From Bombardia bombarda (Eukaryota > Ascomycota > Sordariomycetes > Sordariales > Lasiosphaeriaceae): DNA of 64,000 nucleotides. Position 1 is the first letter of the stretch. Each line of letters opens with the position of its first letter. Shown here piece after piece: positions 1-9,739 of the stretch. The notes under the pieces were generated by a model that worked only from the letters and a program-made list of their open reading frames with translations, was not told the origin of the DNA and ran no database searches. The position numbers and the translations under genes are program-made. The stretch spans positions 8,517,001 to 8,581,000 of the forward strand of contig JAULSR010000001.1 of NCBI GenBank assembly GCA_030512295.1, written 5' to 3'.

Positions 1-487
1 CATGTGCTCTTTCCAAAAATTAAGTAAGTATTCGTTAATCCAACGCTCGTAAAACCAACCGCGAGACTTTCTAGGAGGAACATGTATATATATGTACAAA
101 GATTTGTCGGATCAACTATACACGAAACCGCGGTGCATCCATGTTATTTTCGCCCACAGTTTTCCGGTATCCTACCACCCACTCCACCACAGCTCCCCGG
201 CCCGAGAACACTTTGCTCATGCCCTTCAAGATCAGTCAACAACACATAGCCGCATATAGCTATCAATCGACTTCTGCCTCCTTCATCAAGCACGTATGTC
301 CGCACTTTCTCCAATCCCAACAACGCCACTGGCCACTTGGCCAAAACAAAAGAGAGAGACAGAGGAAAAAGAAGAAACACAGACTGTCCTCCCAGGCTCC
401 AGGCTCCGAGCTCCTGACGATGCCATGTTGTAGAAGGAAAACCAATGAACGAAAGAAAAAAAAAGGGAAAGAAACAAATGGCAGTCA
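1..487. other. Intergenic, window start
   Basis: No supported gene. The stretch lies 3' of the minus-strand glycosyltransferase gene and holds its presumed terminator region, including purine-rich tracts around 362-380 and 450-475. Open frames here are short and low-complexity. Confidence 0.5.
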
Positions 488-2053
488 TCATTTTGTCTTT
501 TCCTTCTTCTTCTCCTCAACCTTCTCCCCCTCCTTCAACTCTTTGGGCTTCTCAGCCCCCTCCTCAGTCTTGTCGTCCTCATTGACCGGGCCCTTACCCT
601 TATTCGCCTCCTTTTCCCTGTTCGCCGCCTCCTTCTCCTTCATCTCCTTCGCCAGCCTCTCCTCCTCCTCCTTCTTCTTCCTCGCGTCCTCCTCGTTCTG
701 CTTCTTCTTGGCCGCCGCCTCCTTCTCCTGCTTCTTCTTCTCCTCGAGCTCCTCGCGCTCCTTCTTCTTCTCAGCAATGATCCGCTGCTGCTCCTCGGGC
801 GACAGCTTCTCGAACTCGGCCACGTCCTTGTCCCACTTATTGACGCACTCATCCTTCCAGTTGCACGACTCGACCTCGCCGTAGGCCGGATGCTTGAACC
901 GCGGGTGCTTGGTCGGCCAGCCCGAGGCGTGGTAGTGGTGCTTGACCAGCGCCGCGCGCGCGTCGTGGTTGCCCGAGTTGGAGTGGCCCTGGCCGGCGGC
1001 GAAGGCCTCAACCGTCAGCACGAGCACGCGGCTGACGATCTTGGACTCGTCCATATCGTGGAACGTGTCCCACTCGATCTTTTTCTTGACGTCGGCAGCG
1101 TTGTCCATCTCCGCGATAATGGCATTAGTAAAAGCCGACGGGCCGGTGCCGCTAATGATCTGGTCAAAGTCGAGGTCGACCTTGGCGAGCTCGACGCCTT
1201 GCTGGTGCGCGACCTCGGTCAGCCAGGCCATGATCTGCTCGATCAGGCGCATCATGACGGGCAGCTGTGGCTTGCACATAAAGGTCCACTGGCAAAAGGA
1301 GCGCGACTTGGGCCCCAGGATCGGGTGGTCCTTCCAGTCGGGCTCGTCGATCTCGACGCCCACCACCATGTCGATATCGCGCTGGTTGTAGCGCTCGGGG
1401 ATGAACTTGGCCATGGGCTTGAGGGATTCGACGTCAATATCGGCGTAGAGACCGCCCTCGGCGTACATAATCAGGTAACGCAGCAGATCGGCCTTGACGA
1501 TGGCCGCTTTGACGCTCCGGTAAAAGTCGACAATGTCGGTGCGGTTGAAGCCGTCGGCGCCGTAGTGGAACTCGACATAGTGTATGTCGTTGCCGTCGGT
1601 CAAGACCTCGTAGCGCCAGTCGGGGTTCTTGGTCGTCCAGGACTTGGCAACGTCAAGGTTCTTCTTCTCGAAGGCGAAGGGGTCGACCTTCCACGTCTGC
1701 CATATCTTCTTGGGGAATTGGTCCCGCACCACCTTCGGGACTGCCTGCTCGTGCTTGGTTGGTGTGTATGTTGGGATTACTATCGTTGTTGGTTGTGCTT
1801 TTGTCGCCGGGACTGCTGGTGCTGGTTCAGCAGCTTCCTTCGCCTTGGGCAAGGACGCGGCGGGCTGGACGACCGCGTTCTCTCGGGTGGCTGTGCGAAA
1901 GAGGTTGAGATTGAAGAAGAAGAGGACAAATACGACGACGACTACGTAGAGAGGGAGTAGCCGCCTGAACTGAGCCGGCATGCGGTTTCTGTACTGAGCC
2001 GACGTCGCCCCCAGGTGGGGGGACCCCATGGGAGAGGTCAACTTGTTGAGCAT
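488..2053 (-). CDS. GT32 family glycosyltransferase (Och1/Hoc1-like)
   Basis: Intronless 521-residue type II membrane protein. A short cytosolic N-terminus is followed by a transmembrane anchor at about residues 34-52 (run of V/L/F), a Pro/Ala-rich stem, and a catalytic domain beginning near residue 112 (PKKIWQTWK). The metal- and nucleotide-sugar-binding DxD motif of the GT32 family is seen as YADIDVES, D205 and D207. The family transfers hexose, usually mannose from GDP-mannose, onto glycans in the Golgi lumen, so a role in cell-wall mannan or N-glycan elongation is likely. After about residue 415 the protein becomes an almost uninterrupted Lys/Glu-rich coiled-coil-like tail of roughly 100 residues, unusual for the family. 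The start was chosen because the first Met precedes the anchor at a normal distance; Met9 or Met25 are alternatives. Exact sugar specificity cannot be read from sequence. Confidence 0.88.
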   Translation of the reverse strand: MLNKLTSPMGSPHLGATSAQYRNRMPAQFRRLLPLYVVVVVFVLFFFNLNLFRTATRENAVVQPAASLPKAKEAAEPAPAVPATKAQPTTIVIPTYTPTKHEQAVPKVVRDQFPKKIWQTWKVDPFAFEKKNLDVAKSWTTKNPDWRYEVLTDGNDIHYVEFHYGADGFNRTDIVDFYRSVKAAIVKADLLRYLIMYAEGGLYADIDVESLKPMAKFIPERYNQRDIDMVVGVEIDEPDWKDHPILGPKSRSFCQWTFMCKPQLPVMMRLIEQIMAWLTEVAHQQGVELAKVDLDFDQIISGTGPSAFTNAIIAEMDNAADVKKKIEWDTFHDMDESKIVSRVLVLTVEAFAAGQGHSNSGNHDARAALVKHHYHASGWPTKHPRFKHPAYGEVESCNWKDECVNKWDKDVAEFEKLSPEEQQRIIAEKKKEREELEEKKKQEKEAAAKKKQNEEDARKKKEEEERLAKEMKEKEAANREKEANKGKGPVNEDDKTEEGAEKPKELKEGEKVEEKKKEKTK

Positions 2054-4002
2054 GGTCGTCGGGGCCTGGCTGGCTGGGCGATGGGCACAAAGTCGACACC
2101 GACAAGGTATACGAGTCCTTAGTGTGCGGCCCTCGAAGCGAACGGCATCAATTGATCAACAGCCGGGTGCGAAAGAGACTGGGAAACGAGTGGGAGGAAA
2201 AGAAAGAAAGTCGCAATAGGGCAATTGCGAGAGGAGGGGAAGGAGTGAAGAAAGGGCGCCATCGCGAAATTCGTTTTCTTCAGACGACAACCGAGAGCGG
2301 CCCCCTTCATCCCCCCTCCTCCCTCAGTTTTCTGAGTACTTCGTACCTAGACAGCTAGACTGAGTGCCTTACATTGCTACGTACCCGAGACACTACACTA
2401 CCTGCACTTACGTATCTGCCTAGGTTGGTTGGCATGGCCATGTACTTTGTAGTAGTGTACGTAACCAGTCCAAATACAGAAGCGCAGCAGCTTATCGGGC
2501 AGACCAAGTCGCGTGTCTGTTCATCAATCTGCTTCTTCTTGCACGCCGCAGCATGCCTGCCGGGGGGTACATTACATTTCATCAGCATGTCGCGAGGGAT
2601 GCTCCCTAGTGGGCGCTGTCTTGACAGGGGTTCCTGGAGGAACCAGCCAATCATGCGGCACATACCGCCTCCAGGCCAGGTTGAAAAAAGGGGAGCATTG
2701 ACCGTAGGGGGAAAAACAGGTTCTCTAGACTTATGCTGAGTTGTGGCCCATGGCACTTAGTCGTTTTCTTCCTCTTCGTGGCAAGAATGTCTCCGCCGCG
2801 CGAAGGCACAAATTTCGCGGGTGGCTCGACGCGACAATGGCTCAGCACCAACCAATCACAGGTCCCAATTATCTGGATCAAGCTTCGTCGGTGGGCATCG
2901 GTGGGGGGTGCACTGCAGGGTGGCTCCGAGGGGTGGATATTAACCGAAAAAGAATAGGGGGCGCCTCCCTGCCTGCCTGGGCCGCCCTTGGATTGATTGG
3001 GTAAGGCAGGACGCGCGCCAATCCTGTCTTGGGTTGCAGCTCCGGGACGGGCAGCCTCGACTGCTGGGTCCCATCGACAATTGACCCCAGCATCGACCAG
3101 TCGGGTGTGGAGAATTCCCCCACACATTTTCCCATTCGCTCCTCAACCCTAGCCAAAGCTCCTTCCACGCTGCGGCATACTTCGTTCAATTTAAAGCTAG
3201 CCACGGGCTCAGCAGCTTAGCGTCTCTTTATCGCTTTTTCGGTATCCGTGTTCTGTCTTCGTACATGTACCTCGGATTTTGTACAGGCGCTGCACAGTGC
3301 ACAGTTGCATGGCAGGGCATGCAGCTGCTAATGCTTGTCAAAGGGGCTGCAGCAGATTGGCTTGCAGTTGGGCTGGATCCTCGTGAGTCCTGGACTCCTG
3401 GCTGCGAACGGCGAGCGTTGCCTGCCTTGGGTCTGCATGCCTAGAGCCCACTGGAACTGGCCACCGACCTTGGCCATGAAGAAAGGGGAAATTGTAACAC
3501 CCTCTTTTGGGTTGGCCAGCGAGAAGTGACCCCCTAGATCCCTCCCGCCCCCATCATCGCAATCGCGGGGGGGCGCGTCAACTGTCAGTGTGGCAGTTGC
3601 AAGGTGCGATGATCTTCGCCTTCTACGCTTCCGTCCTTACCTCTTCCATTGACACTGGATTTGAGACGGGCACTGTAAAGACGGCGCGCTTTGCTCTTTC
3701 TCTCCCTTCCAGATCCCTGGTCGACGGTTGAACCTTGCTTCTTTCTCGCTTTAGTTGCAACGTGGGCTAGCCGTGGCGTTCGGCCGGTAACAAGAGGCTC
3801 TTTAGCTAAACACGACGACAGCGCGACTCGTTAGCAGCTGTCTGTGTGCCTGCGAGACAGGGAGAAGACAAGACCGACGACTAAAGGGAGCGAAATACAG
3901 TCAACCTTCATCCACTGTCAATTCTTCAGGGAACATTGAGTCGCGTCTCTCTTCGAACAACCCTACCGTGCTGTTGGTTGCTGCCTAGCCGCCGCCTCCG
4001 CC
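2054..4002. other. Intergenic between GT32 and acyltransferase genes
   Basis: About 1.9 kb separating two divergently transcribed genes, so both promoters lie here. Pyrimidine-rich and CAAC-containing leader-like DNA is visible at 3890-4000 upstream of the acyltransferase start. No coding region is supported. Confidence 0.5.
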
Positions 4003-5538
4003 ATGATCAGTCAATCGGGGCGCCCTGGCATCCTGGACGGGACAGGAGGTGACGACGACAATGCCAGCTGGAAGCTCAACAACACCAAGCTGGGGCCGAA
4101 CCTGCCGACACTGAGGCACACGCTGCGCTGGCTGAAGCTGCAGCTCTGGCCCAAGAGCAGCCCCGACTCGGGCAAGCCGCTCAGGTCGACGGCCTACCTC
4201 GATGGGCTCCGAGGCTTCGCCGCCCTGCTGGTCTACGTCCACCACAACGAACTGTGGGCGCACGGGGCCACATACAATGGCGAGTTCCAGATCTTTGAGA
4301 ACGCCTTTGGCTGGCACGGCGAGTTCCGCTTCGTCACCTTCCCCATCATCCGCAACTTCTTCACGGGCGGCCACTTCGCCGTCGGCACCTTTTATGTCAT
4401 CTCGGGCTACGTGCTCGCGGCCAAGCCGCTGGCCCTCATCCAGGCCGGCGAGCACCTCAAGCTCAGCGAGAACCTGGGGTCCGCCTTCTTCCGGCGCTGG
4501 TTCCGGCTCTACATCCCGCTGCTCGTCACCACGCTCGTCTGGATCACGTCCTGGCACCTTTTTGGCTTCTGGAACGGCGCCTGCGAGGCCAAGGCCACCT
4601 TCCGCGAGGAACTGTGGAACTGGTACGCCGAGTTCAAGAACTTTAGCTTTTTGTTCCATTCGGGCGGCGGCCCCAACTGGCTCACCTTCAACACCCACCT
4701 GTGGTCCATCCCGCTGGAAATGCGGGGGTCCATGGTCACCTACATTGCCTGCCTGGCGCTGTCGCGGGCGACGACCAAGGCCCGCCTGCTGTGCCAGGTA
4801 CTCCTAGTGGTCTACTTCCTCTACATCGTCGACGGCTTCTACTGCGCCCTCTTCATCGCCGGTATGCTTCAGTGCGACCTGGATCTGCTCTCGAGAAAGG
4901 ACGGCTACTTCCCCAAGTTCCTCCGCCGCATGGAGCCATACAAGACGTTCATCTACTACCACCTCTTCTTCATCGGCATGTTCCTGGGCGGCGTCCCGTC
5001 GCAGTCGCAGAAGCTCGAGGACCTCCGCGCAAGTCCCGGGTGGTACTGGCTGTCGTACCTCAAGCCCCAGGCCGTCTTCGACTTCAAGTGGTTCTACATC
5101 TTCTTCGCCGCCAACATGCTCATGGCCTCGATCCCGCGCATCTGGTGGCTCAAGGGCTTCTTTGAGCTGCGCTTCTGCCAGTTCCTCGGCCGCATCTCGT
5201 ATGCCCTGTACATGGTTCACGGGCCGATCCTCAACCTGGTCGGCGACCGGCTGTACCATGCCGTCGGCCTCGTCAGGCTGCTCGGCGACAGTAGGACGCA
5301 CTTGGCCTGGTGGTGCAACCTGTGGCCTCTTCCGCTGATTGGGCCCATGGGCTTTGAGCTGCCCGTTCTTCTTCCGCATATTATTCTGCTACCGCTCACG
5401 CTGTGGGTGGCGCATGTGGTAACGCGCATGGTGGATGAGCCGGCTGTTAGGTTTGCTGCGTGGCTGTATAAGCGGACGCTGGGAGGGGGGGTTGAGCCCA
5501 AGGAGGAGGATAGTGTGCCGCTGATGAGATTGGAATGA
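4003..5538 (+). CDS. Acyltransferase 3 family membrane protein
   Basis: Intronless 511-residue polytopic membrane protein of the acyltransferase-3 (OafA/NodX-type) family. The family signature is present near the first membrane segment: LDGLRGFAALLVYVHHNE at about residues 66-83, containing the histidine pair (H80, H81) used for acyl transfer. It is followed by FYVISGYVLA and, near the end, ISYALYMVHGPILNL. Roughly ten hydrophobic segments are present. Such proteins move acyl groups, commonly acetyl, from the cytosolic side onto carbohydrates or small molecules; the fungal substrate is not established and I do not infer one. The start ATG sits in a good context (CCGCCATGA) after a pyrimidine-rich leader. 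The N-terminal about 55 residues are soluble and variable. The C-terminus is short and acidic. Confidence 0.87.
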   Translation: MISQSGRPGILDGTGGDDDNASWKLNNTKLGPNLPTLRHTLRWLKLQLWPKSSPDSGKPLRSTAYLDGLRGFAALLVYVHHNELWAHGATYNGEFQIFENAFGWHGEFRFVTFPIIRNFFTGGHFAVGTFYVISGYVLAAKPLALIQAGEHLKLSENLGSAFFRRWFRLYIPLLVTTLVWITSWHLFGFWNGACEAKATFREELWNWYAEFKNFSFLFHSGGGPNWLTFNTHLWSIPLEMRGSMVTYIACLALSRATTKARLLCQVLLVVYFLYIVDGFYCALFIAGMLQCDLDLLSRKDGYFPKFLRRMEPYKTFIYYHLFFIGMFLGGVPSQSQKLEDLRASPGWYWLSYLKPQAVFDFKWFYIFFAANMLMASIPRIWWLKGFFELRFCQFLGRISYALYMVHGPILNLVGDRLYHAVGLVRLLGDSRTHLAWWCNLWPLPLIGPMGFELPVLLPHIILLPLTLWVAHVVTRMVDEPAVRFAAWLYKRTLGGGVEPKEEDSVPLMRLE

Positions 5539-8107
5539 GGGTTCTTTGAGGTTGATTAGTTATATATATGTATGTAGTTGATAAGTTCTGATATTAGCGG
5601 GTTCACTTTCTTTTGGAGACAATGATGCGTCTATTTCATTCACATTTTGCGGTGGTTTTACAATGTACACATAACATTCTGGTATTTATTCAGTTACAGT
5701 TTCTGCGTACTGGGTGCGGTGGACGACCCCAAGATCGGGAACCTGCAGTTGCACAAAATCTGCTCGGCGTCGCAGAGAGATGTCATGCTTCAATGTCTTG
5801 CCTGGCAGGTATTTCCCCGGAAGACGGATCGCCAAAACCCACAATACCTTAATTAGGTATGCATCACTATCTGAAGGTGTCGTGCCGTCATATTTAAGCA
5901 TAACCATCACCCATAACTCATGTCGACATCGCTGACTTCCCCTTCGTGGAACTTTCTCTCTCGGTCTCCCGCCCGCCCAGCAACAGGCCCAGCACAGACG
6001 GATAGGGGAAGATGGGGGAAACGAGAAAAGCATTGCCGTTGGCGTTGGGTCCCTCCAAGTCCCCCACTAGAGCGAACTTGGTAGATTGCCCCGAAGTTGC
6101 ACCCTGCCAATTTCACGCCACACGCTAAACTCCTTCCCCCCTGTTCGCTGCGTGCACGCTGCGGCACGGTTTCGATTTTTTAATAATTAAATGCACATCA
6201 CCACGCACCACACACCTAATTTGTCGTTTCACTTCTTCCTTTCAATGTCGCATGTGAAAACGCCGAGTACAGAGTAACAATTGTTTGATTCGATTGCACG
6301 GTTGGTATACGGCGTACGAAGGTTGGGGCCAAAAGTAATTGTCCTGCTCAAAGTCTATCGGCTTACGTAAGACAGTGAGATTTCGATCAATCTTTTTATC
6401 CAAACTATGTTATTGTATCCCTGAGAATATTCAGTTACAGCAAGTAAGCACTAGATTATGGGGGTCTCCGCGCTGGCATTTAGCAACCTTCCTCTATAGC
6501 TCATAGCGATTTCACCAATTCTACGCACGGTCTTATCTAATCTGATAAGGTACGTTGGACAGGACAATTACTTTTGGCCCCAACTTTCGTGGACGTACGC
6601 ACTAGAATACAACTCAGCCCCGAATTCCCAAGGCAGTAAATCCCGGGGCCCTGACTGGATCTATTTGTCGTGGACTGAAAAAGAAAATGGAGTTAAGTCA
6701 GTCAACAAATCCACGATCAAGCTTCCCCATGCAATGCACATCAGTGATCCTCCCAGCCGCCCCGCTGGCCCATCAAATCTCGATGCCTAGGCACGCTACA
6801 TGCACCTAAGCTCTGCGGAAAAAGTCTCCTTTGAAGGATTGCCATAATCACAGCCAACAAGAGTAATTAATCTTGCAACGGCCTTACCTGCATTGTACAT
6901 ATGATGAGTAGGGAGGAGATCGTCGCGTTTTATATTGGCCCTCGCGCTGCGCTAATACACAGTAAAGCGTGGAGAAACGCGTAAGAAAAGTTGGTGTGGG
7001 GAGCGGAGCTTGCAAAATGGATAGGTGCGCGGGTGGAGTCGTGATCGGAAGCTTGTTGGGCTTTGTGTCTTTTGAAGGAACGATGAGGCTCCATTCACCA
7101 GCTGGGTACGTACCAGTTGCTGGTATCCTCTTTCTTTCGTGCAGGACAACATATTCCTTAAGTATTGTTTACTTGATACTATCCCAACATTTGCTGTCTG
7201 GTTGCTTCATTCAGTTCAGTCATTGTGTTGATTGAACTGCCAACATCACCAACTCTCTTTTAAGGACATTTTAGGTCTGGACTATGTAGTACTTACTTTC
7301 TCGGATAATTTAAGATCATGTAAATCAATAATATTTCTATCTACCCCTATGCAAATCTTGATTGGCCATGGTAAGTATGCGAGTGTGTTGTTGTCTGACA
7401 TATGAACTTCAAGTTGTCCTATAGGTACTTGTGAATGTAATGTATTTAATTCTTTAGAACTATACATTGGCCCTGGTTGTTATGTGCTACAAAAGATGGA
7501 GATTGTAGGAGTATAGATGGGCCAGCGACTGGTTGGGGTAAATTTGCTCTGTGGTTGCTTGATCATTTGATGAGTTATGCGAGATCTTAACACTACGAGA
7601 TCAGAAGAAACAATGCCGGCTTGATCACACCCTTGTACCTGGTCGATAATATGATATTCAACATCTAGTTACTGCCACAAGCACTTGTATGCACTAGTTC
7701 TACAACATGAAGAAACACTTCATAATTCACATGTTAACCAACTGTAAGGCAGGCGAGTCGCTGATTCTAGCACAACAAGCAGTCATCACGCTAAAGTAAT
7801 GCTCCAAAACATCTGAATGAATCTGTCAACTACCTAAGGTAACTACCTGGGTAGAGCTCAAATGGTCTTCCGCAATAAAGACCGGAAACGAAAGATGATG
7901 ATAACCTCCACCAGAGGCGGAGCGTTTAATGAAAGACCAAATCATCAACCACCTGAATGAATGCTGTAAGCCATCACCACAACTCGTTTGGCCACATAAT
8001 GGGCGAGCGAATAGGTCGGCAATGCTCATGCGCTACGAAATGATGGCTTGCTTGCTTGCCTCTTAAACTTCTACCTAAAGTCTTTTTTCCTCCTGGAATA
8101 CCTTTAG
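5539..8107. other. Intergenic, AT-rich, repeat-bearing
   Basis: About 2.6 kb without a supported gene. Composition shifts to AT-rich after about 6180. It carries the inverted-repeat element at 6316-6590. An isolated 61-codon minus-strand frame at 7282-7467 ends near a GTAAGT donor-like site, but nothing upstream supports a gene. Confidence 0.5.
6316..6590. mobile_element. MITE-like element with 31-bp terminal inverted repeats
   Basis: Positions 6316-6346 and 6560-6590 are inverted copies of each other with one mismatch. The repeat core reads TTGGGGCCAAAAGTAATTG on the left and is its complement on the right. They enclose about 213 bp with no coding capacity. The layout, size of about 275 bp and AT-rich interior are those of a non-autonomous DNA transposon. 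A clear TA or longer target duplication is not visible; GTAC occurs just outside on both sides (6314-6317 and 6594-6597), which might be a duplicated target but overlaps the repeat on the left. No transposase is present in the window. Confidence 0.72.
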
Positions 8108-9181
8108 TTATCCGGCTTCCTTTTCTGATTGGGCTTCCTTTAATGCCCGGGCTTTCTTTTCTGCCCGGGCTTTCTTTTCTGCCCGGGCTTTCTTTTCTGC
8201 CCGGGATCTCCTTCCGTTCTCATTGGCCTTATGACGTGCAACTTGGTAGTCACTGCGCGCAGACTTCATCTTTTGAACAAATGCAGCCTTCGGGTCACGA
8301 TCCAGAGGATCATCGAGAAGCTTCTCCCAGACCTTCAGCTCAGCCTTTAATTCTTTCGTGACGGGCATGTTCCCTCTTGCCCGTGCTACTTCGTCAAAGA
8401 CGACATCCAGGCCCTTGCGTTTAGTGTCTCCCTCCCGGGCACGCTTTCGCATCAGGTAGGCGATGGCGGCAGCGGGCGCTCTATTATGGCCGCCGCCACC
8501 GTGGATCAAGACGCGACGACTTGCGGCTGGATGCTCGTCGAGGAAATTGCAAATATCGTCCCAGTAGACAGCTTGTAGTTCTGTGCACTCGTCGGGCGTG
8601 TAAATGAAGATCTCGCGCGACGCGGGCACCAGCTGTCTCACTCTGGGTAGAGCCTCCTTCAGGACCGGCTTCCATCTCGCCTCCCACATGTCGGCAGCTT
8701 CTTCGAGTCGGTGTTTGTCAACCGTGACCATGGCGGTGATTTTGTTCTTCTGCAGCGCGTCTAGATCAAAGGCGGCTCCTGCGGCCCCAACGAAGGTGGC
8801 CGGCGTGATCTGAACGATGTCCGATATCGAGTACCAAGTGGCCCAATCTTCACCATGGTGACGGCCTGGAGATGGGGGTCTGGGAAAATTGTTGGTGGGG
8901 TTTGCCGCGTAGCAGTACGTTGTGGTATCACAACAGAGTAGAGATAGTGGTAGTATGGAGGTGATGTTCGATGATGCCGGTGAGAAGCTGGATGTGCGGT
9001 GGTTGATGCTGTCTGTATGCTGTTGCGGAGGACTGGAAAGGTCTAAAGAGAAAAGAAAGTGGATGGGGTGGACGGGTGTCCTTGGAAGCCTTTTAAGGTA
9101 TGTTAGGTCCAAGTCTTTGACCGCTGGTCGCCGAGTCACAACCATACAAACAGAGTCGAATGCGTCGGTGAATGCAGGCAA
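8108..9181 (-). CDS. Dual-specificity phosphatase-like protein, catalytic Cys lost (pseudophosphatase or decaying copy)
   Basis: The phosphatase-like domain starts near residue 115 of the open frame and matches the two neighbouring copies throughout: ITPATFVGAAGAAFDLDALQKNKITAMVTV, and AAAIAYLMRKRA after the loop. The P-loop, which should read HCxxGxxR, is here HGGGGHNRA. The nucleophilic Cys is Gly (codon 8498-8500, GGT), the Arg is kept (R234) and the following Ser is Ala, so phosphatase chemistry is not expected. The C-terminal tail is charged and holds three exact copies of an AEKKAR unit. The 5' end is uncertain. The first 110 codons look like translated leader, since they align with the untranslated leaders of the two paralogues, and the equivalent ATG, in a good context at 8856, is one base out of frame with the domain. 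Either translation starts far upstream or the gene is damaged. Confidence 0.6.
   Translation of the reverse strand: MPAFTDAFDSVCMVVTRRPAVKDLDLTYLKRLPRTPVHPIHFLFSLDLSSPPQQHTDSINHRTSSFSPASSNITSILPLSLLCCDTTTYCYAANPTNNFPRPPSPGRHHGEDWATWYSISDIVQITPATFVGAAGAAFDLDALQKNKITAMVTVDKHRLEEAADMWEARWKPVLKEALPRVRQLVPASREIFIYTPDECTELQAVYWDDICNFLDEHPAASRRVLIHGGGGHNRAPAAAIAYLMRKRAREGDTKRKGLDVVFDEVARARGNMPVTKELKAELKVWEKLLDDPLDRDPKAAFVQKMKSARSDYQVARHKANENGRRSRAEKKARAEKKARAEKKARALKEAQSEKEAG
8145..8205. repeat. 18-bp tandem repeat inside the pseudophosphatase tail
   Basis: Three perfect copies of GCCCGGGCTTTCTTTTCT followed by a partial fourth (GCCCGGG). On the minus strand this encodes repeated AEKKAR units, giving a basic/acidic helical tail. 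Its length is a multiple of three, so copy-number change would keep the frame. Confidence 0.9.
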
Positions 9182-9739
9182 TGGGACTACTTGAAACTCC
9201 GCATTGGCGTTTAGTATCTGACAAATGAATCTGTCTGCTACCTACTGTGAAGCGGGAGAGATCATGGGTTTAGATTTAATCCGTTATAAAATTATCCAGG
9301 CAGGCCAGTGGTTTGTTGGGTTGCATGTGTCAGGCGTCTGATGTTAGGATCAACATCATGACGGGCCGGTCTTTGAGTACTACTGATTGGCGCCGTGATC
9401 AATGGCTACATAATGCACAGTGTGGCGATAAGCGCCCATGAGGTGTTTCAAAACAATGGTCTAGTGTGTTTGCTTTCGTGATGCATTCAACTCTATTTTT
9501 GTATTGGTTACTCGACAAGCGAACGACCCTTTCAAACTATAACTCCAACCAAGGACAGCCATCTGCGCTGTCCACTTCTCTGCTTTTCCCCCAACTTCCT
9601 TTCACCACAACGTACAGACATCAATCTCTCCTGGCATCGTCAAAACATTTCCGCCTTACTACTACACTGCACTTTGCTACGAAGGCAACAATCTACCGAC
9701 GCAAATCTCGACACATCTCTCTCTTCGCAAACAAACACC
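9182..9739. promoter_or_regulatory. Head-to-head promoter region between phosphatase-like copies 1 and 2
   Basis: Gap between two divergent members of the same family. The leader of copy 2 (about 9480-9735) contains pyrimidine-rich, CAAC-rich sequence and resembles the leaders of copies 1 and 3, for example a 'gcattcaactct' block near 9483 and 'catcgtcaaaac' near 9636. No TATA box is convincingly placed. Confidence 0.4.

Noticed and set aside
640..1960. Long open frames antisense to or in other frames of the GT32 gene
   Set aside because: GC-rich coding DNA produces open shadow frames; these are Arg- or Val-rich and lack domains, while the minus-strand frame has a complete GT32 domain.
3985..4698. 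237-codon minus-strand frame opposite the acyltransferase
   Set aside because: It is the complement of well-supported membrane-protein codons and has no recognisable domain.
7282..7467. 61-codon AT-rich minus-strand frame followed by a GTAAGT-like site
   Set aside because: No domain, no upstream exon and no matching acceptor; composition equals the surrounding AT-rich DNA.
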